Shown: positions 43,690-52,048, numbered from the stretch's first letter. The stretch is DNA of 64,000 nt from Desulfitobacterium sp038181555 (GCF_038181555.1 NZ_JBBWUA010000010.1:1-64000), one strand, 5' to 3'. Program-made: numbers and translations. The notes: generated by a model from the sequence alone, not told the origin.

Positions 43690-43842
43690 CGCCTAATCCC
43701 TGCCTCGAGGATGGTCGCTCATGATTAGGCAGGTTCCTGACTTTAGAATGATGCTTCACTCTATTCACAGTGGCGGGACCGTGCCGGAATTAAACCAGCT
43801 TCCCTTTTAACTCTTCCCCTAAGGGATAGAGAACCTAATCGC
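43690..43842 (-). promoter_or_regulatory. Cobalamin riboswitch of btuFCD
   Basis: Minus-strand blocks AAAGGGAAGCTGGTTTAAT, TCCGGCACGGTCCCGCCACT, GTGA and AAAGTCAGGAACCTGCC follow the B12 element. It is followed by an intrinsic terminator, so cobalamin should repress its own uptake. Confidence 0.95.
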
Positions 43843-43912
43843 TAGAATTATGTAGTTAAGCCAATTATAAAGCATTCGGCAATTAAAACCAAGATAATCT
43901 TAAGTTAAGCAC

Positions 43913-43954
43913 AGCTTTATATGAATAGCTTTATATGAATACCTTTTCATGAAT
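43913..43954. repeat. Three tandem 14-bp repeats
   Basis: AGCTTTATATGAAT twice exactly, then ACCTTTTCATGAAT, with a fourth decayed unit (ACCTCTATTAGTAAT). They lie between the riboswitch and the phasin-like gene. Confidence 0.8.
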
Positions 43955-44045
43955 ACCTCTATTAGTAATTCTACGAATCTTTTGTGGTCATCTTGAGAAT
44001 ACTAAGCTATAGTTTTCACTCGGCATCGTCAGGAGGTAGTAAAAG

Positions 44046-44345
44046 ATGAAGGAATTGTTAAAGAAAGGTCTGGCTCTAGGTTTAGGATTTGCTGTCGTAA
44101 GCAAAGAACAAATCGAGAAGACGATTGATGAGTTGGTAAAGAAAGGTGAGTTATCGGCTAATGAATCCAAGGAACTAGTCAACGAGCTTATCGAAAAGGG
44201 CAAAGAACAGCAAAGTGAAGTTAATACGAAGCTCAAAGAGCAGGTTCAGCAGATTTTGAGCGAGCTTAATCTGCCCAGTAAAGCGGACATCGAGAGACTG
44301 GAAAATCGCCTCACCCAATTAGAAAAGGAACCAACACAGGAGTAA
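44046..44345 (+). CDS. Phasin-like / PHA-regulator-like coiled-coil protein
   Basis: A 99-residue, highly charged helical protein matching the small phasin-family (polyhydroxyalkanoate granule regulator-like) proteins. A short hydrophobic N-terminal stretch (LALGLGFAVVSKEQIEKTIDELVKKGEL) is followed by heptad-rich sequence to the end. GGAGG precedes the ATG. Such genes commonly sit beside ubiB/aarF in anaerobes, as here (39 bases apart). A role at membranes or granules is inferred only. Confidence 0.8.
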   Translation: MKELLKKGLALGLGFAVVSKEQIEKTIDELVKKGELSANESKELVNELIEKGKEQQSEVNTKLKEQVQQILSELNLPSKADIERLENRLTQLEKEPTQE

Positions 44346-44384
44346 ATTATTAATTAATTATACCGGATGGCTAGAGGAACCGAG

Positions 44385-46061
44385 ATGATTAGTAGAAGAA
44401 TTCGTCATGCTCATCGTTATCGTGAAGTCGCAACAATCCTTGCTCGCAATGGTTTTGGCCTCATCCTTGAAGAGATGGGGCTTATTAATTTAATTTCATT
44501 TTCCAGGAGAATTTTGCATAAGGAAGAAGAAGTGGATTCCAGAACCCTTGGTCAACGTCTGCGCAATGCACTTGAAGAGTTGGGCCCTACCTATATTAAA
44601 ATCGGCCAAATTGCCAGCACAAGGCCTGATTTGATACCAGAATATCTCATCAGGGAACTGGAAAAACTGCAAGACCAAGTTCCGCCCTTTTCTTTCGTTG
44701 AGGTAACGCAAATTATCCGCGAGGAATTGGGAGGGGCTCCTCAGGAGATTTTTCGACATTTCGAGGAGAGACCGCTGGCTGCGGCCTCCATCGGCCAGGT
44801 TCACTATGCTGTGCTTAAAACGGGGGAGAAGGTGGCAGTGAAAGTCCAACGCCCCTTGATCAACGATACCATCGAGACTGATCTGGAGATTCTCTCGGAT
44901 CTGGCGGCCTTAGCAGAAAGACGAATGGACTGGGCAGCCTTTTACCATGTGCGCGATATGGTCGAAGAGTTTGCCGCCTCGTTGCGTAATGAATTGGATT
45001 ATGAAATTGAAGGTAGTAACGCAGAACGAATCAGCAGACAATTCGTTGAGGATTCGTCGATTTATATCCCTAGAGTTCATAAAGAATATTCTAGCAAGAG
45101 AGTATTAACCCTTGAATATATTCAAGGCGTAAAGCTCAGTCAATTTCAAGACCTAGCTGAACTTGGTTATGATCGTAAGGTTCTCGCCGAGAATCTGATC
45201 AAAGCCATGTTTAAGCAAATCCTTATTGAAGGCTTTTTTCACGGGGATCCTCATCCGGGGAATATCTTTGTTCTACCAGGGCAAGTGATTGCCTTAATCG
45301 ACTTCGGTATGATTGGCAGACTTTCCCCCGATATGAAGGATCATTTTGCATCTCTTGTTATCGGTATGATGCGACGCAAGACCGAGGACATGATCGAAGC
45401 TGTATTTGCTATGGGGATTGTGCCTGAGGATATCGATCGTAAAATTCTGTTTCGGGATGTGGATCTCTTACGGGAAAAATATTTGGATGTACCCTTGAGC
45501 GAGGTACATCTCGGTACTGCCGTCAATGATCTATTTAAAGTGGCCTTCAAGCATCGGATTATTATCCCCACTGATCTGGTGTTACTGGGTAAATCCCTGC
45601 TGAGCCTTGAAGGAATCGTCGAGCAGTTGGATCCCGAGATCAGCATTATCGATATTGCTGAGCCTTTCGGTGAGCAGCTATTCTTCGAACGCTTAAATCC
45701 CCGTTTTATTGCCGAAAAGAGCTATAGACATGTCAAAGAGTACTTAGAATTGATGCTGGATCTCCCAAAACAAGCCAGGGGAATTTTCAATAGTATCCAA
45801 CGGGGTAAGATCCGGGTGGAGATTTACCTGCCTGAGTTAGCTACTTTTATCCGCAAGCTAGACCGCATAAGCAATCAGCTTTCTTTCAGCATCCTCTTAT
45901 TGTCCTTTAGCATTATGATGACCGGTTTGATTATCGCCTCAGCTCTGGGCAATGAGCCCCTAGTCTTCTGGAGAATTTCGGCCATCGAGGCCGGCTTTAT
46001 TGTGACTGGGCTAATGTTCCTTTTACTTCTTGTGTCAATTCTACGTTCAGGGAGATTTTGA
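44385..46061 (+). CDS. UbiB/AarF atypical kinase
   Basis: A 558-residue ABC1/UbiB protein-kinase-like ATPase with two C-terminal membrane helices. KxGQ motif: YIKIGQIASTRPDLIP near residue 66. Ala-rich loop: PLAAASIGQVHYA; the lysine is in VAVKVQRP; catalytic region FFHGDPHPGNIF near residue 280; DFGMIGRL metal-binding motif near 305. In quinone-using organisms it supports isoprenoid lipid handling. ATG 44385 has GAGG at proper distance; ATG 44367 has no Shine-Dalgarno. Probably cotranscribed with the phasin-like gene. Confidence 0.94.
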   Translation: MISRRIRHAHRYREVATILARNGFGLILEEMGLINLISFSRRILHKEEEVDSRTLGQRLRNALEELGPTYIKIGQIASTRPDLIPEYLIRELEKLQDQVPPFSFVEVTQIIREELGGAPQEIFRHFEERPLAAASIGQVHYAVLKTGEKVAVKVQRPLINDTIETDLEILSDLAALAERRMDWAAFYHVRDMVEEFAASLRNELDYEIEGSNAERISRQFVEDSSIYIPRVHKEYSSKRVLTLEYIQGVKLSQFQDLAELGYDRKVLAENLIKAMFKQILIEGFFHGDPHPGNIFVLPGQVIALIDFGMIGRLSPDMKDHFASLVIGMMRRKTEDMIEAVFAMGIVPEDIDRKILFRDVDLLREKYLDVPLSEVHLGTAVNDLFKVAFKHRIIIPTDLVLLGKSLLSLEGIVEQLDPEISIIDIAEPFGEQLFFERLNPRFIAEKSYRHVKEYLELMLDLPKQARGIFNSIQRGKIRVEIYLPELATFIRKLDRISNQLSFSILLLSFSIMMTGLIIASALGNEPLVFWRISAIEAGFIVTGLMFLLLLVSILRSGRF

Positions 46062-46148
46062 ACATACAGAAGTGACAAAAAAGATCAGGCAAGTTACAAT
46101 TGAAGCAATACCCTTGAGGTTAAGACGACTTAAAGGAGCAACAAGCTA

Positions 46149-47237
46149 ATGATTAAAGGGATAATCTTTGATTTAGACGGAACTCTTGTGGATTCGCTGG
46201 TGGATCTTGCTGATTCGATGAATAGAGTTCTCAAGAATAAGAACTACCCTACCCATTCCTTGGCAGAATACCAATACTTCATCGGCAATGGGATTCGCAA
46301 TCTGGTCCGCGAGGCTTTGCCAGAGGCTGCGCAAGATGAGGTGGTAATTACTCAGTGTTTTGAAGCCATGATGGAGGATTATACCCAGCACTGTTTAGAT
46401 AAAACAAGGCCATATCCGGGAATTATTGAACTTTTGGAGCAGGTCAATCATAAAGAAATAAAATGCGCGGTCCTTTCTAATAAAGTAGATGATTTAACGA
46501 AAAAGATTGTCCGTGAACTCTTTCCGAAGCAAAGGTTCGAGGAGGTCATCGGGACGAGATTTGACATACCAAGAAAGCCTAATCCGGAGGGTGCCCTCTT
46601 GATCAGTGATAGCTTGCAAATCCCGACTTCGGAGCTATTATTCGTGGGGGATACCGGGGTGGACATGAAAGTTGCCCAGAATGCCCAGATTCGCTCTGTG
46701 GGTGTAACCTGGGGTTATCGAACCAGAGAAGAATTGGTGGAACATGGCGCTCAGCACCTTATCAGCGACCCCAGTGAACTGTTACAGTTATTGAATGGAG
46801 AATATCAGATGAGAGTAGTTGAAATCAAAGGTAATGAACGAGAGGATGCCTTTCAAATTCGCAGAGAAGTCTTTGTTGAAGAACAGAGGGTTCCTTTGCA
46901 GGATGAGTTCGATGAGTATGATGAGCCGGGAGCACCTGCCCGTCATATTCTTGTAGAGTATGAAAATAAGGCAGCGGCCACAGGTAGGGTACGCTGGGTA
47001 GGAGATACAGCCAAACTGGAGCGGATATGTGTCCGTGCCTCTCTGCGAAAATACGGTTTAGGCAGTGTCGTTGTGCAAGCCCTAGAAAAAATCGCCCAAG
47101 AGGAGGGCTTCCATAAGGCCAAGATTCATGCTCAGACCCAAGCCCAAAGCTTCTATAATAAACTAGGCTATGTCCAAGTATCTGAGGAATTCATGGAAGA
47201 TGGGATTCCTCACATTGTGATGGAGAGGAAATTGTAG
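46149..47237 (+). CDS. Fused HAD phosphatase - GNAT acetyltransferase
   Basis: A 362-residue two-domain protein. Residues 1-217 are a HAD phosphatase like phosphoglycolate phosphatase: FDLDGTLVDS near residue 7, VLSNK near 108, and LLFVGDTGVDM near 163. Residues 221-362 are a GNAT N-acetyltransferase of the ElaA/YjcF type: FQIRREVFVEEQRVP, ARHILVEY, TGRVRWVGDTAKLERICVRASLRKYGLG (acetyl-CoA loop) and AQSFYNKLGY. An ATG at 46809 with GGAG eight bases upstream sits exactly at the domain junction, so the GNAT part may also be made separately. It is followed one base later by the glycosylase gene. Confidence 0.88.
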   Translation: MIKGIIFDLDGTLVDSLVDLADSMNRVLKNKNYPTHSLAEYQYFIGNGIRNLVREALPEAAQDEVVITQCFEAMMEDYTQHCLDKTRPYPGIIELLEQVNHKEIKCAVLSNKVDDLTKKIVRELFPKQRFEEVIGTRFDIPRKPNPEGALLISDSLQIPTSELLFVGDTGVDMKVAQNAQIRSVGVTWGYRTREELVEHGAQHLISDPSELLQLLNGEYQMRVVEIKGNEREDAFQIRREVFVEEQRVPLQDEFDEYDEPGAPARHILVEYENKAAATGRVRWVGDTAKLERICVRASLRKYGLGSVVVQALEKIAQEEGFHKAKIHAQTQAQSFYNKLGYVQVSEEFMEDGIPHIVMERKL

Positions 47238-47238
47238 A

Positions 47239-47832
47239 ATGATTTTTCCATACGGCTTAAAAGAAATTGAATACTTAAAAGCTCAGGATCCGGTTCTAGG
47301 GCAAGCTATTGACCAGATCGGCATGATTGAACGGGAGGTTACCCCACAGCTCTTTGAAGCCTTGATCTCCAGTGTGGTCAGTCAGCAGATTTCTAAAAAA
47401 GCCGCTGAGACCGTATGGAACCGGCTGCAGACCCTCCTCGGAGAAGTCAATGCCGAACAGATCGACCGAACTGAGCTAGAGGCTATTCAAGGCTGTGGTA
47501 TGTCCATGCGCAAGGCTGGATATATCAAAGGGATCGCTGAGGCCGCCCAGAGGGGTGAGGTGGATTTCGAGAAGCTTCCTACCCTAAGTGATGAGGAGAT
47601 CATCAAATTATTGCCTGCTCTACCCGGAGTGGGAGTGTGGACAGCAGAGATGTTGCTCATTTTCTCCCTTTGTCGACCTGATGTGGTGAGTTTTAAAGAC
47701 TTGGCCATTCGGCGGGGAATGATGAATTGTTATGGACTGGATGAGCTGACCAAGGAAACCTTTGAGCATTACCGTCAGAAATACTCGCCCTATGGCTCAG
47801 TGGCTTCACTTTATCTTTGGGCCTTATCTTAG
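47239..47832 (+). CDS. DNA-3-methyladenine glycosylase (AlkA-like, HhH-GPD)
   Basis: A 197-residue base-excision-repair glycosylase. The helix-hairpin-helix is LPALPGVGVWTAEMLLIF near residue 125 and the catalytic Asp is in SFKDLAIRRG near residue 153. ISSVVSQQISKKAAETVWNRL is the usual N-terminal segment. It removes alkylated bases. The start codon follows the HAD-GNAT stop by one base (TAGAATG), so the two are translationally coupled. It lacks the N-terminal domain of E. coli AlkA, as do many short homologues. Confidence 0.93.
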   Translation: MIFPYGLKEIEYLKAQDPVLGQAIDQIGMIEREVTPQLFEALISSVVSQQISKKAAETVWNRLQTLLGEVNAEQIDRTELEAIQGCGMSMRKAGYIKGIAEAAQRGEVDFEKLPTLSDEEIIKLLPALPGVGVWTAEMLLIFSLCRPDVVSFKDLAIRRGMMNCYGLDELTKETFEHYRQKYSPYGSVASLYLWALS

Positions 47833-47941
47833 TGGAATGAAGTTCCTGAACTTTATACGATATATTCTTGATCTCTTCCAACTGTCCATGACCGTATAAG
47901 AAATAAAAAGCAGCCCTCTTTGTCAGAGAGTGCTGAGTATT

Positions 47942-47975
47942 AACTGCCGGCCAAGTTACTTGTCCGGCAGTTTGC
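47942..47975. terminator. Convergent terminator
   Basis: AACTGCCGG, 12-base loop, CCGGCAGTT followed by TGCTTCTTT. It lies between the glycosylase gene and the DUF2922 gene. Confidence 0.75.
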
Positions 47976-48024
47976 TTCTTTGGCATATTACATGGGAATT
48001 AGTTGCCAATACAGTCAGTTAAGC

Positions 48025-48258
48025 TTAGGGCGCGTCAAAAAGGTCGTTTGTTGTTGTATCTATAATTTTGACATCCCTTGTTCCTGTAAGAGCACCGCCG
48101 GACGTAAAGAAAATATCGCTACTGACAATCGTATCCATAACGGTTAGGACCTCAGCTTGGGTTAGGTCTTCCCGAGGGTTGGAAATTGTAATCGAAAATG
48201 CTTGACCGCCAACAGTGGAGAAACTTAATCGTGCCACTTTGCTTGTGGTGATAGCCAT
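48025..48258 (-). CDS. DUF2922-family small protein
   Basis: A 77-residue protein of DUF2922: KVARLSFSTVGGQAFSITISNPREDLTQAEVLTVMDTIV is the family core. Predicted small beta-alpha protein with no membrane helix. GGGAGG precedes the ATG. It is paired with the DUF1659 gene 34 bases upstream, as in many Firmicutes. Function unknown. Confidence 0.88.
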   Translation of the reverse strand: MAITTSKVARLSFSTVGGQAFSITISNPREDLTQAEVLTVMDTIVSSDIFFTSGGALTGTRDVKIIDTTTNDLFDAP

Positions 48259-48292
48259 GAACTTGCCTCCCTTCTCAAGATTTTATTTCTGG

Positions 48293-48517
48293 TTACTCAT
48301 CGGAGAGCTGGAAGTTTCTACTAAGATTTACATCGATTACTGGGTGCAACGTCAAGCTAAATAAAGCCTGTGCCACATCATAGAGAGCTTGTTCCGAGGC
48401 ATCATGCCGCACATTAGTTAAGCCTTTTTGTCTAGTTATTGGGGCACCGGCGGGAGTGGTCCCGCTCTGATACACAACGACTAGAGTAGAGGCCAGGGGT
48501 GTTGAAACAACAGCCAT
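48293..48517 (-). CDS. DUF1659-family small protein
   Basis: A 74-residue protein of DUF1659: RQKGLTNVRHDASEQALYDVAQALFSL and the C-terminal RNFQLSDE are typical. GGAAGGAG lies upstream of the ATG. First gene of the DUF1659-DUF2922 pair. Its secondary-structure pattern resembles its partner, so they may form a complex; this is inference. Confidence 0.88.
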   Translation of the reverse strand: MAVVSTPLASTLVVVYQSGTTPAGAPITRQKGLTNVRHDASEQALYDVAQALFSLTLHPVIDVNLSRNFQLSDE

Positions 48518-48626
48518 CGCTTTCGCTCCTTCCTTTTTTAATGACAGACCGCTTCAATGAAATCCGGCATGTCCGTATATTCTATGATTTCGCATGTCCA
48601 ATGGTTACGGTTTGAAAATATTAGGA

Positions 48627-48666
48627 CCTGTCCCAGAATGGACAACGTTGTCCATTCTGGGACAGG
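48627..48666. repeat. Perfect 40-bp palindrome
   Basis: CCTGTCCCAGAATGGACAAC is followed immediately by its exact reverse complement, with no loop. No T run follows, so it is not a normal terminator. It lies in the divergent region between the DUF1659 gene and the DUF3102 gene. Confidence 0.95.
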
Positions 48667-48740
48667 CCTTGATGAGATTTTCACTTTAGTCAGGTTACCG
48701 CCATATGATGTGATTAAAGGACAAGAGAGGATGGGGTAAC

Positions 48741-49625
48741 TTGAGCAATTTAAGCATAGAACGTACACCGCTGGTTATCGCAGCAGAGATAAATACAATT
48801 AAATATCAGATGGAAAAGATCTTTCTCGCTCACGCTATCGAGATTGGGCGTCGGCTGAAGGAGGCTAAGGATCTACTTCCCTATGGGGAGTGGGGTAAAT
48901 GGCTCCAAGAGTCGGTGAATTATTCCCAGAAAACTGCTGATCGATTTATGCTTGTTTTTGATGCCTACGGGAGTAATCAGTTTCCTTTAACCGAAGGCAA
49001 TGGCGCACAAAAACAGGCACAGACACAAGTACAGGCTCAGGGAATGCCGAATTTGACTTCCTCGCAGGCCTTGATTCTCTTGGGGCTCCCGCAACAGGAT
49101 AGGGCCCAGTTCATGATCGATATGGATGTGGAAGGCATGAGCACCCGTGAGCTAAAAAAGGCGGTTGACAACTGGAAACAAACCCAAGTGGAAAAGGACC
49201 AAGCTCTTGAGGAACGGGATCAGGCACGGCTGAATAATGCGAATCTCCAGCAAGGACTGAACGAGGAAAAGGATAAAAACGCTGAGCTGGCAGGGGAACG
49301 CGATATGCTGAGGGCTGAGGTGGATCGCCTAAAGAAGGACAAACAGAAGCTTGAGCAGGATATAGAGAATAAACAGGCGGCCTATGACAAGCTTAAAGAA
49401 AGAATAGGCTACAAGAATATCGAAAAAATGAGTGTCAGCCTTACTGAAGCGTATAACAAGGCGGAAGCCAATAAAATTGCTTTCTTATACGACAGTCTGG
49501 ACAGAACATTTAAGGAACTAGCCTATGAGATGACTGGGTTAGCAGCTAAGAATCCGGAGGTGCATAGTATGTATAAAGAAAAGGTGAGAGATTTTCTACT
49601 CAAGGCCATGAAAGAGAAGTGGTGA
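48741..49625 (+). CDS. DUF3102-family coiled-coil protein
   Basis: A 294-residue protein. Residues 10-75 match DUF3102 (IKYQMEKIFLAHAIEIGRRLKEAKDLLPYGEWGKWLQ), a domain common on plasmids and phages and thought to bind DNA. A Gln-rich stretch (residues 93-105) and a long coiled coil (about 145-225) follow, then a helical C-terminal domain. The TTG start at 48741 follows GGATGGGG. Presence of a mobile-type domain beside a long palindrome suggests past transfer, but no integrase is nearby. Confidence 0.8.
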   Translation: MSNLSIERTPLVIAAEINTIKYQMEKIFLAHAIEIGRRLKEAKDLLPYGEWGKWLQESVNYSQKTADRFMLVFDAYGSNQFPLTEGNGAQKQAQTQVQAQGMPNLTSSQALILLGLPQQDRAQFMIDMDVEGMSTRELKKAVDNWKQTQVEKDQALEERDQARLNNANLQQGLNEEKDKNAELAGERDMLRAEVDRLKKDKQKLEQDIENKQAAYDKLKERIGYKNIEKMSVSLTEAYNKAEANKIAFLYDSLDRTFKELAYEMTGLAAKNPEVHSMYKEKVRDFLLKAMKEKW

Positions 49626-49802
49626 GCGAGTTGGATACCTGACGTATTAATGCTGTCTCGTGTCTGGGTAGAAATATGCTACCAGCGCCTCGTATTGATC
49701 TTGTGCCGACAGGCAGGTATCCATGAGATATCCCTTTTCTACTTTGAATCCTTTGAGCCCACGGTAATAAAACAACGTATGCTCGTGAGCAATGATAAAA
49801 AT

Positions 49803-49836
49803 TTAAAAGAGGTGGTTCCCATAAGTGGAACCACCC
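49803..49836 (-). terminator. Terminator of coat-like gene
   Basis: Minus-strand GGTGGTTCC, loop, GGAACCACC followed by TCTTTTAAATTTTT. Confidence 0.82.
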
Positions 49837-49844
49837 CAGGTTAT

Positions 49845-50075
49845 TTATCCTCTAGAACGACGGGTAGGGAGATTCTCGGTGAAGGTCTGCTGTTGAACGG
49901 GTGCTTGTTGAACATTTAAGAATTGAGTGCTCTGTTGAACGGCATAAGGGGGGCGAGCAAAGCTCTGAGTTGGTTGAACGTTGTAGAGTTGAGCGTGTTG
50001 GCCGTGTTGGCCGTGTTGGCCGTGTTGGCCATGATGGCAGGGATGGGGGACGCAGCATTTGTTAAAAAGATGCAT
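49845..50075 (-). CDS. Coat-like protein with Gly-Gln-His repeats
   Basis: A 76-residue protein. It starts MHLFNKCCVPHPCHH, then has four GQH units, then a Gln/Pro/Thr-rich tail. The Cys/His N terminus and His/Gln-rich body resemble small spore coat proteins such as CotD. The repeat is encoded by 9-bp tandem units (about 49998-50034). GAGGAG precedes the ATG and a terminator follows. Coat function is inference from composition; metal binding by the His repeats is possible. Confidence 0.7.
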   Translation of the reverse strand: MHLFNKCCVPHPCHHGQHGQHGQHGQHAQLYNVQPTQSFARPPYAVQQSTQFLNVQQAPVQQQTFTENLPTRRSRG

Positions 50076-50229
50076 TAAGATTCACTCCTCTATTCAAAAT
50101 AAGATGAACTCAAAAAATCAGTTCCTTCTAGTGGCAATATATGGAAATATATCCTCTTGGAAAGTTGACCACCGTGATTATTTTGGATAGGATAGTAGAA
50201 ACCCTGTAAAACTCAAACCAAGGAGTGAG

Positions 50230-50580
50230 ATGATGAAGAAAGTATTTTGGTATCTGATTGCTTTTTTACTAGGAATATTGCCTGGATTCTTTATTGTTTT
50301 TAACTCAGTCTTTTCCGACCCCAGCGGCAACATCTCGGAGCGACTCGTTACCTATCTGTTGGTGATTGTGTCCTTTGGAGTTCTAGGCTTCTTATTGGGA
50401 CGTACTCGGGAAAACCCATGGATGATGGGGACGATGCTCAGTTTGTTTTCGATAATTATTCTCGTTTTCTATCTATTCAAGGAACCGGGTTCACTGCTGT
50501 TGATCCTTAGTTATTTAGTACTCACCTTTGTATCATCCTATCTAGGTGCAAAATTGGGGGTTCCGAAAGCAAAAGGTTGA
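50230..50580 (+). CDS. Small four-helix membrane protein, unknown
   Basis: A 116-residue protein with about four hydrophobic helices (residues 5-24, 39-57, 66-84, 88-108), no recognised motif. AAGGAG precedes the start; ATG 50230 and ATG 50233 are both possible. A putative structural or transport accessory; I do not recognise it. Confidence 0.7.
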   Translation: MMKKVFWYLIAFLLGILPGFFIVFNSVFSDPSGNISERLVTYLLVIVSFGVLGFLLGRTRENPWMMGTMLSLFSIIILVFYLFKEPGSLLLILSYLVLTFVSSYLGAKLGVPKAKG

Positions 50581-50665
50581 AATTGCATCTTGTTGGTGGA
50601 TAGTGACTGTATTATAATAATGGATATTGTTATTTAACAGTGATCTTAATCTGATGAGGTGTTTT

Positions 50666-52048
50666 ATGTTAACGGTAGAAAAAATCGGGGGTACTTCGAT
50701 GTCCCAATTTGGGGATGTTTTGAAAAACATTATTGGGGAACCGGGTTCACAGCGTTTTAGCTTTGGCAGAGTATATGTTGTCTCTGCCTACTCTGGTGTA
50801 ACCAACAAACTTTTAGAGGATAAAAAGACCAAGGCTCCGGGAATCTATCGCCATTTTATCGGCGGAGAAGATTGCGAAGAAGCATTAAATCTATTATTGC
50901 AGGATCTACTTAAGGTTAATGAAGGATTCATTAGCATTGGTTTAGATTATGAAGTGGCTAAGGAGTTTTTAACCGAACGAATCAATCAGACCAAATCCTA
51001 TTTGCATAGTATGCATGAGATTATTTCCTCAGGTTATGTGGATCGGGAGAATATATTCTCAGCAGCTCGGGAGCTTTTGGCTTCACTAGGAGAGGCTCAT
51101 TCGGCTTTTAATTCCGTCAACATCCTGCAAAATCGCGGGATACCCGCTCGACTTGTGGACTTAACGGGTTTTCGTGATTCCCGCCAATTGACTATTGAGG
51201 AGCGGATTACAAAAGCCTTTAGAGATGTGGATCCCTTCAAGGAGATCGTCATCGTCACCGGATATACCAAGGGCAAAGAAGGCATTATGCGTCAATTCGA
51301 GAGGGGCTATTCGGAGATCACTTTCTCACGAATCGCAACTCTTCTCCAAGCAGACGAAGCCATCATTCATAAAGAGTTCCACTTATCATCTGCCGATCCC
51401 AAGATTGTGGGCGTGGGGAAAGCTATTCCTGTAGGTCGTACCAACTATGATGTAGCTGACCAGCTGGCAGATATCGGTATGGAAGCCATCCATCCTAATG
51501 CATCGAAGCCTTTGGAAATGGCGGGAATCAATCTGCGTCTGAAGAACACCTTCGAGCCGGACCATCCGGGGACATTGATATCCAAGGATTATATTGGCCC
51601 CGAAGCAAAAATTGAGATTATTGCCGGATCGGACAAGGTTGTGGTGGTGGAAATCCATGACTCCTTAATGGTCGGGGAAGCAGGTTACGATAAGCGGATC
51701 ATGGAGATGTTCATGGAGCATTCCATAAGCTATATCATGAAAGCTACCAACGCCAATAGTATCTCCTTGGTGATCTGGGAGCACGATTTGGCCGAGGATT
51801 TGGTTTCCGAGTTGAAGGAGGCATACCAAACCGTCACCGTTCTACCTGCAGCCATCGTCTGTGTGATCGGTTCCAATATTGCTGTTCCTAATATTTTGGC
51901 ACGGGCTACAGGTTCCTTAGCTAGAAATCATATCAACGTGAACTGCGTGTCTCAATCTCTCCGTCAGGTGAATATGCAATTTGTCATTGACCGGGATAAG
52001 TACACCAATGCAATTTACCATCTGAATGAAGATTTGTGCGTAGGTTAA
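50666..52048 (+). CDS. Aspartate kinase (ectoine-type)
   Basis: A 460-residue aspartokinase that phosphorylates L-aspartate, entry to the Lys/Thr/Met or ectoine pathways. The N terminus is TVEKIGGTSMSQFGDVL, like the Ask_Ect group, instead of the usual KFGGTS. ARLVDLTGFRD, the VTGYTKGKEGIMRQFERGYSEITFS region and two C-terminal ACT domains follow. ATG 50666 with GAGGTG is preferred over the upstream ATG at 50627. No ectABC genes are near, so the pathway is open; sequence type alone does not prove ectoine. Confidence 0.87.
   Translation: MLTVEKIGGTSMSQFGDVLKNIIGEPGSQRFSFGRVYVVSAYSGVTNKLLEDKKTKAPGIYRHFIGGEDCEEALNLLLQDLLKVNEGFISIGLDYEVAKEFLTERINQTKSYLHSMHEIISSGYVDRENIFSAARELLASLGEAHSAFNSVNILQNRGIPARLVDLTGFRDSRQLTIEERITKAFRDVDPFKEIVIVTGYTKGKEGIMRQFERGYSEITFSRIATLLQADEAIIHKEFHLSSADPKIVGVGKAIPVGRTNYDVADQLADIGMEAIHPNASKPLEMAGINLRLKNTFEPDHPGTLISKDYIGPEAKIEIIAGSDKVVVVEIHDSLMVGEAGYDKRIMEMFMEHSISYIMKATNANSISLVIWEHDLAEDLVSELKEAYQTVTVLPAAIVCVIGSNIAVPNILARATGSLARNHINVNCVSQSLRQVNMQFVIDRDKYTNAIYHLNEDLCVG

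Noticed and set aside
43913..43969. CRISPR-like repeat array
   Set aside because: Repeats are 14 bases, adjacent without spacers, and no cas genes are present.
48538..48768. Minus-strand frame of 76 codons across the palindrome
   Set aside because: No ribosome site, overlaps the DUF3102 start and the palindrome; coding potential looks poor.
49650..49919. Possible 89-residue plus-strand gene
   Set aside because: No Shine-Dalgarno, atypical composition, and it overlaps the coat-like gene and its terminator on the other strand.
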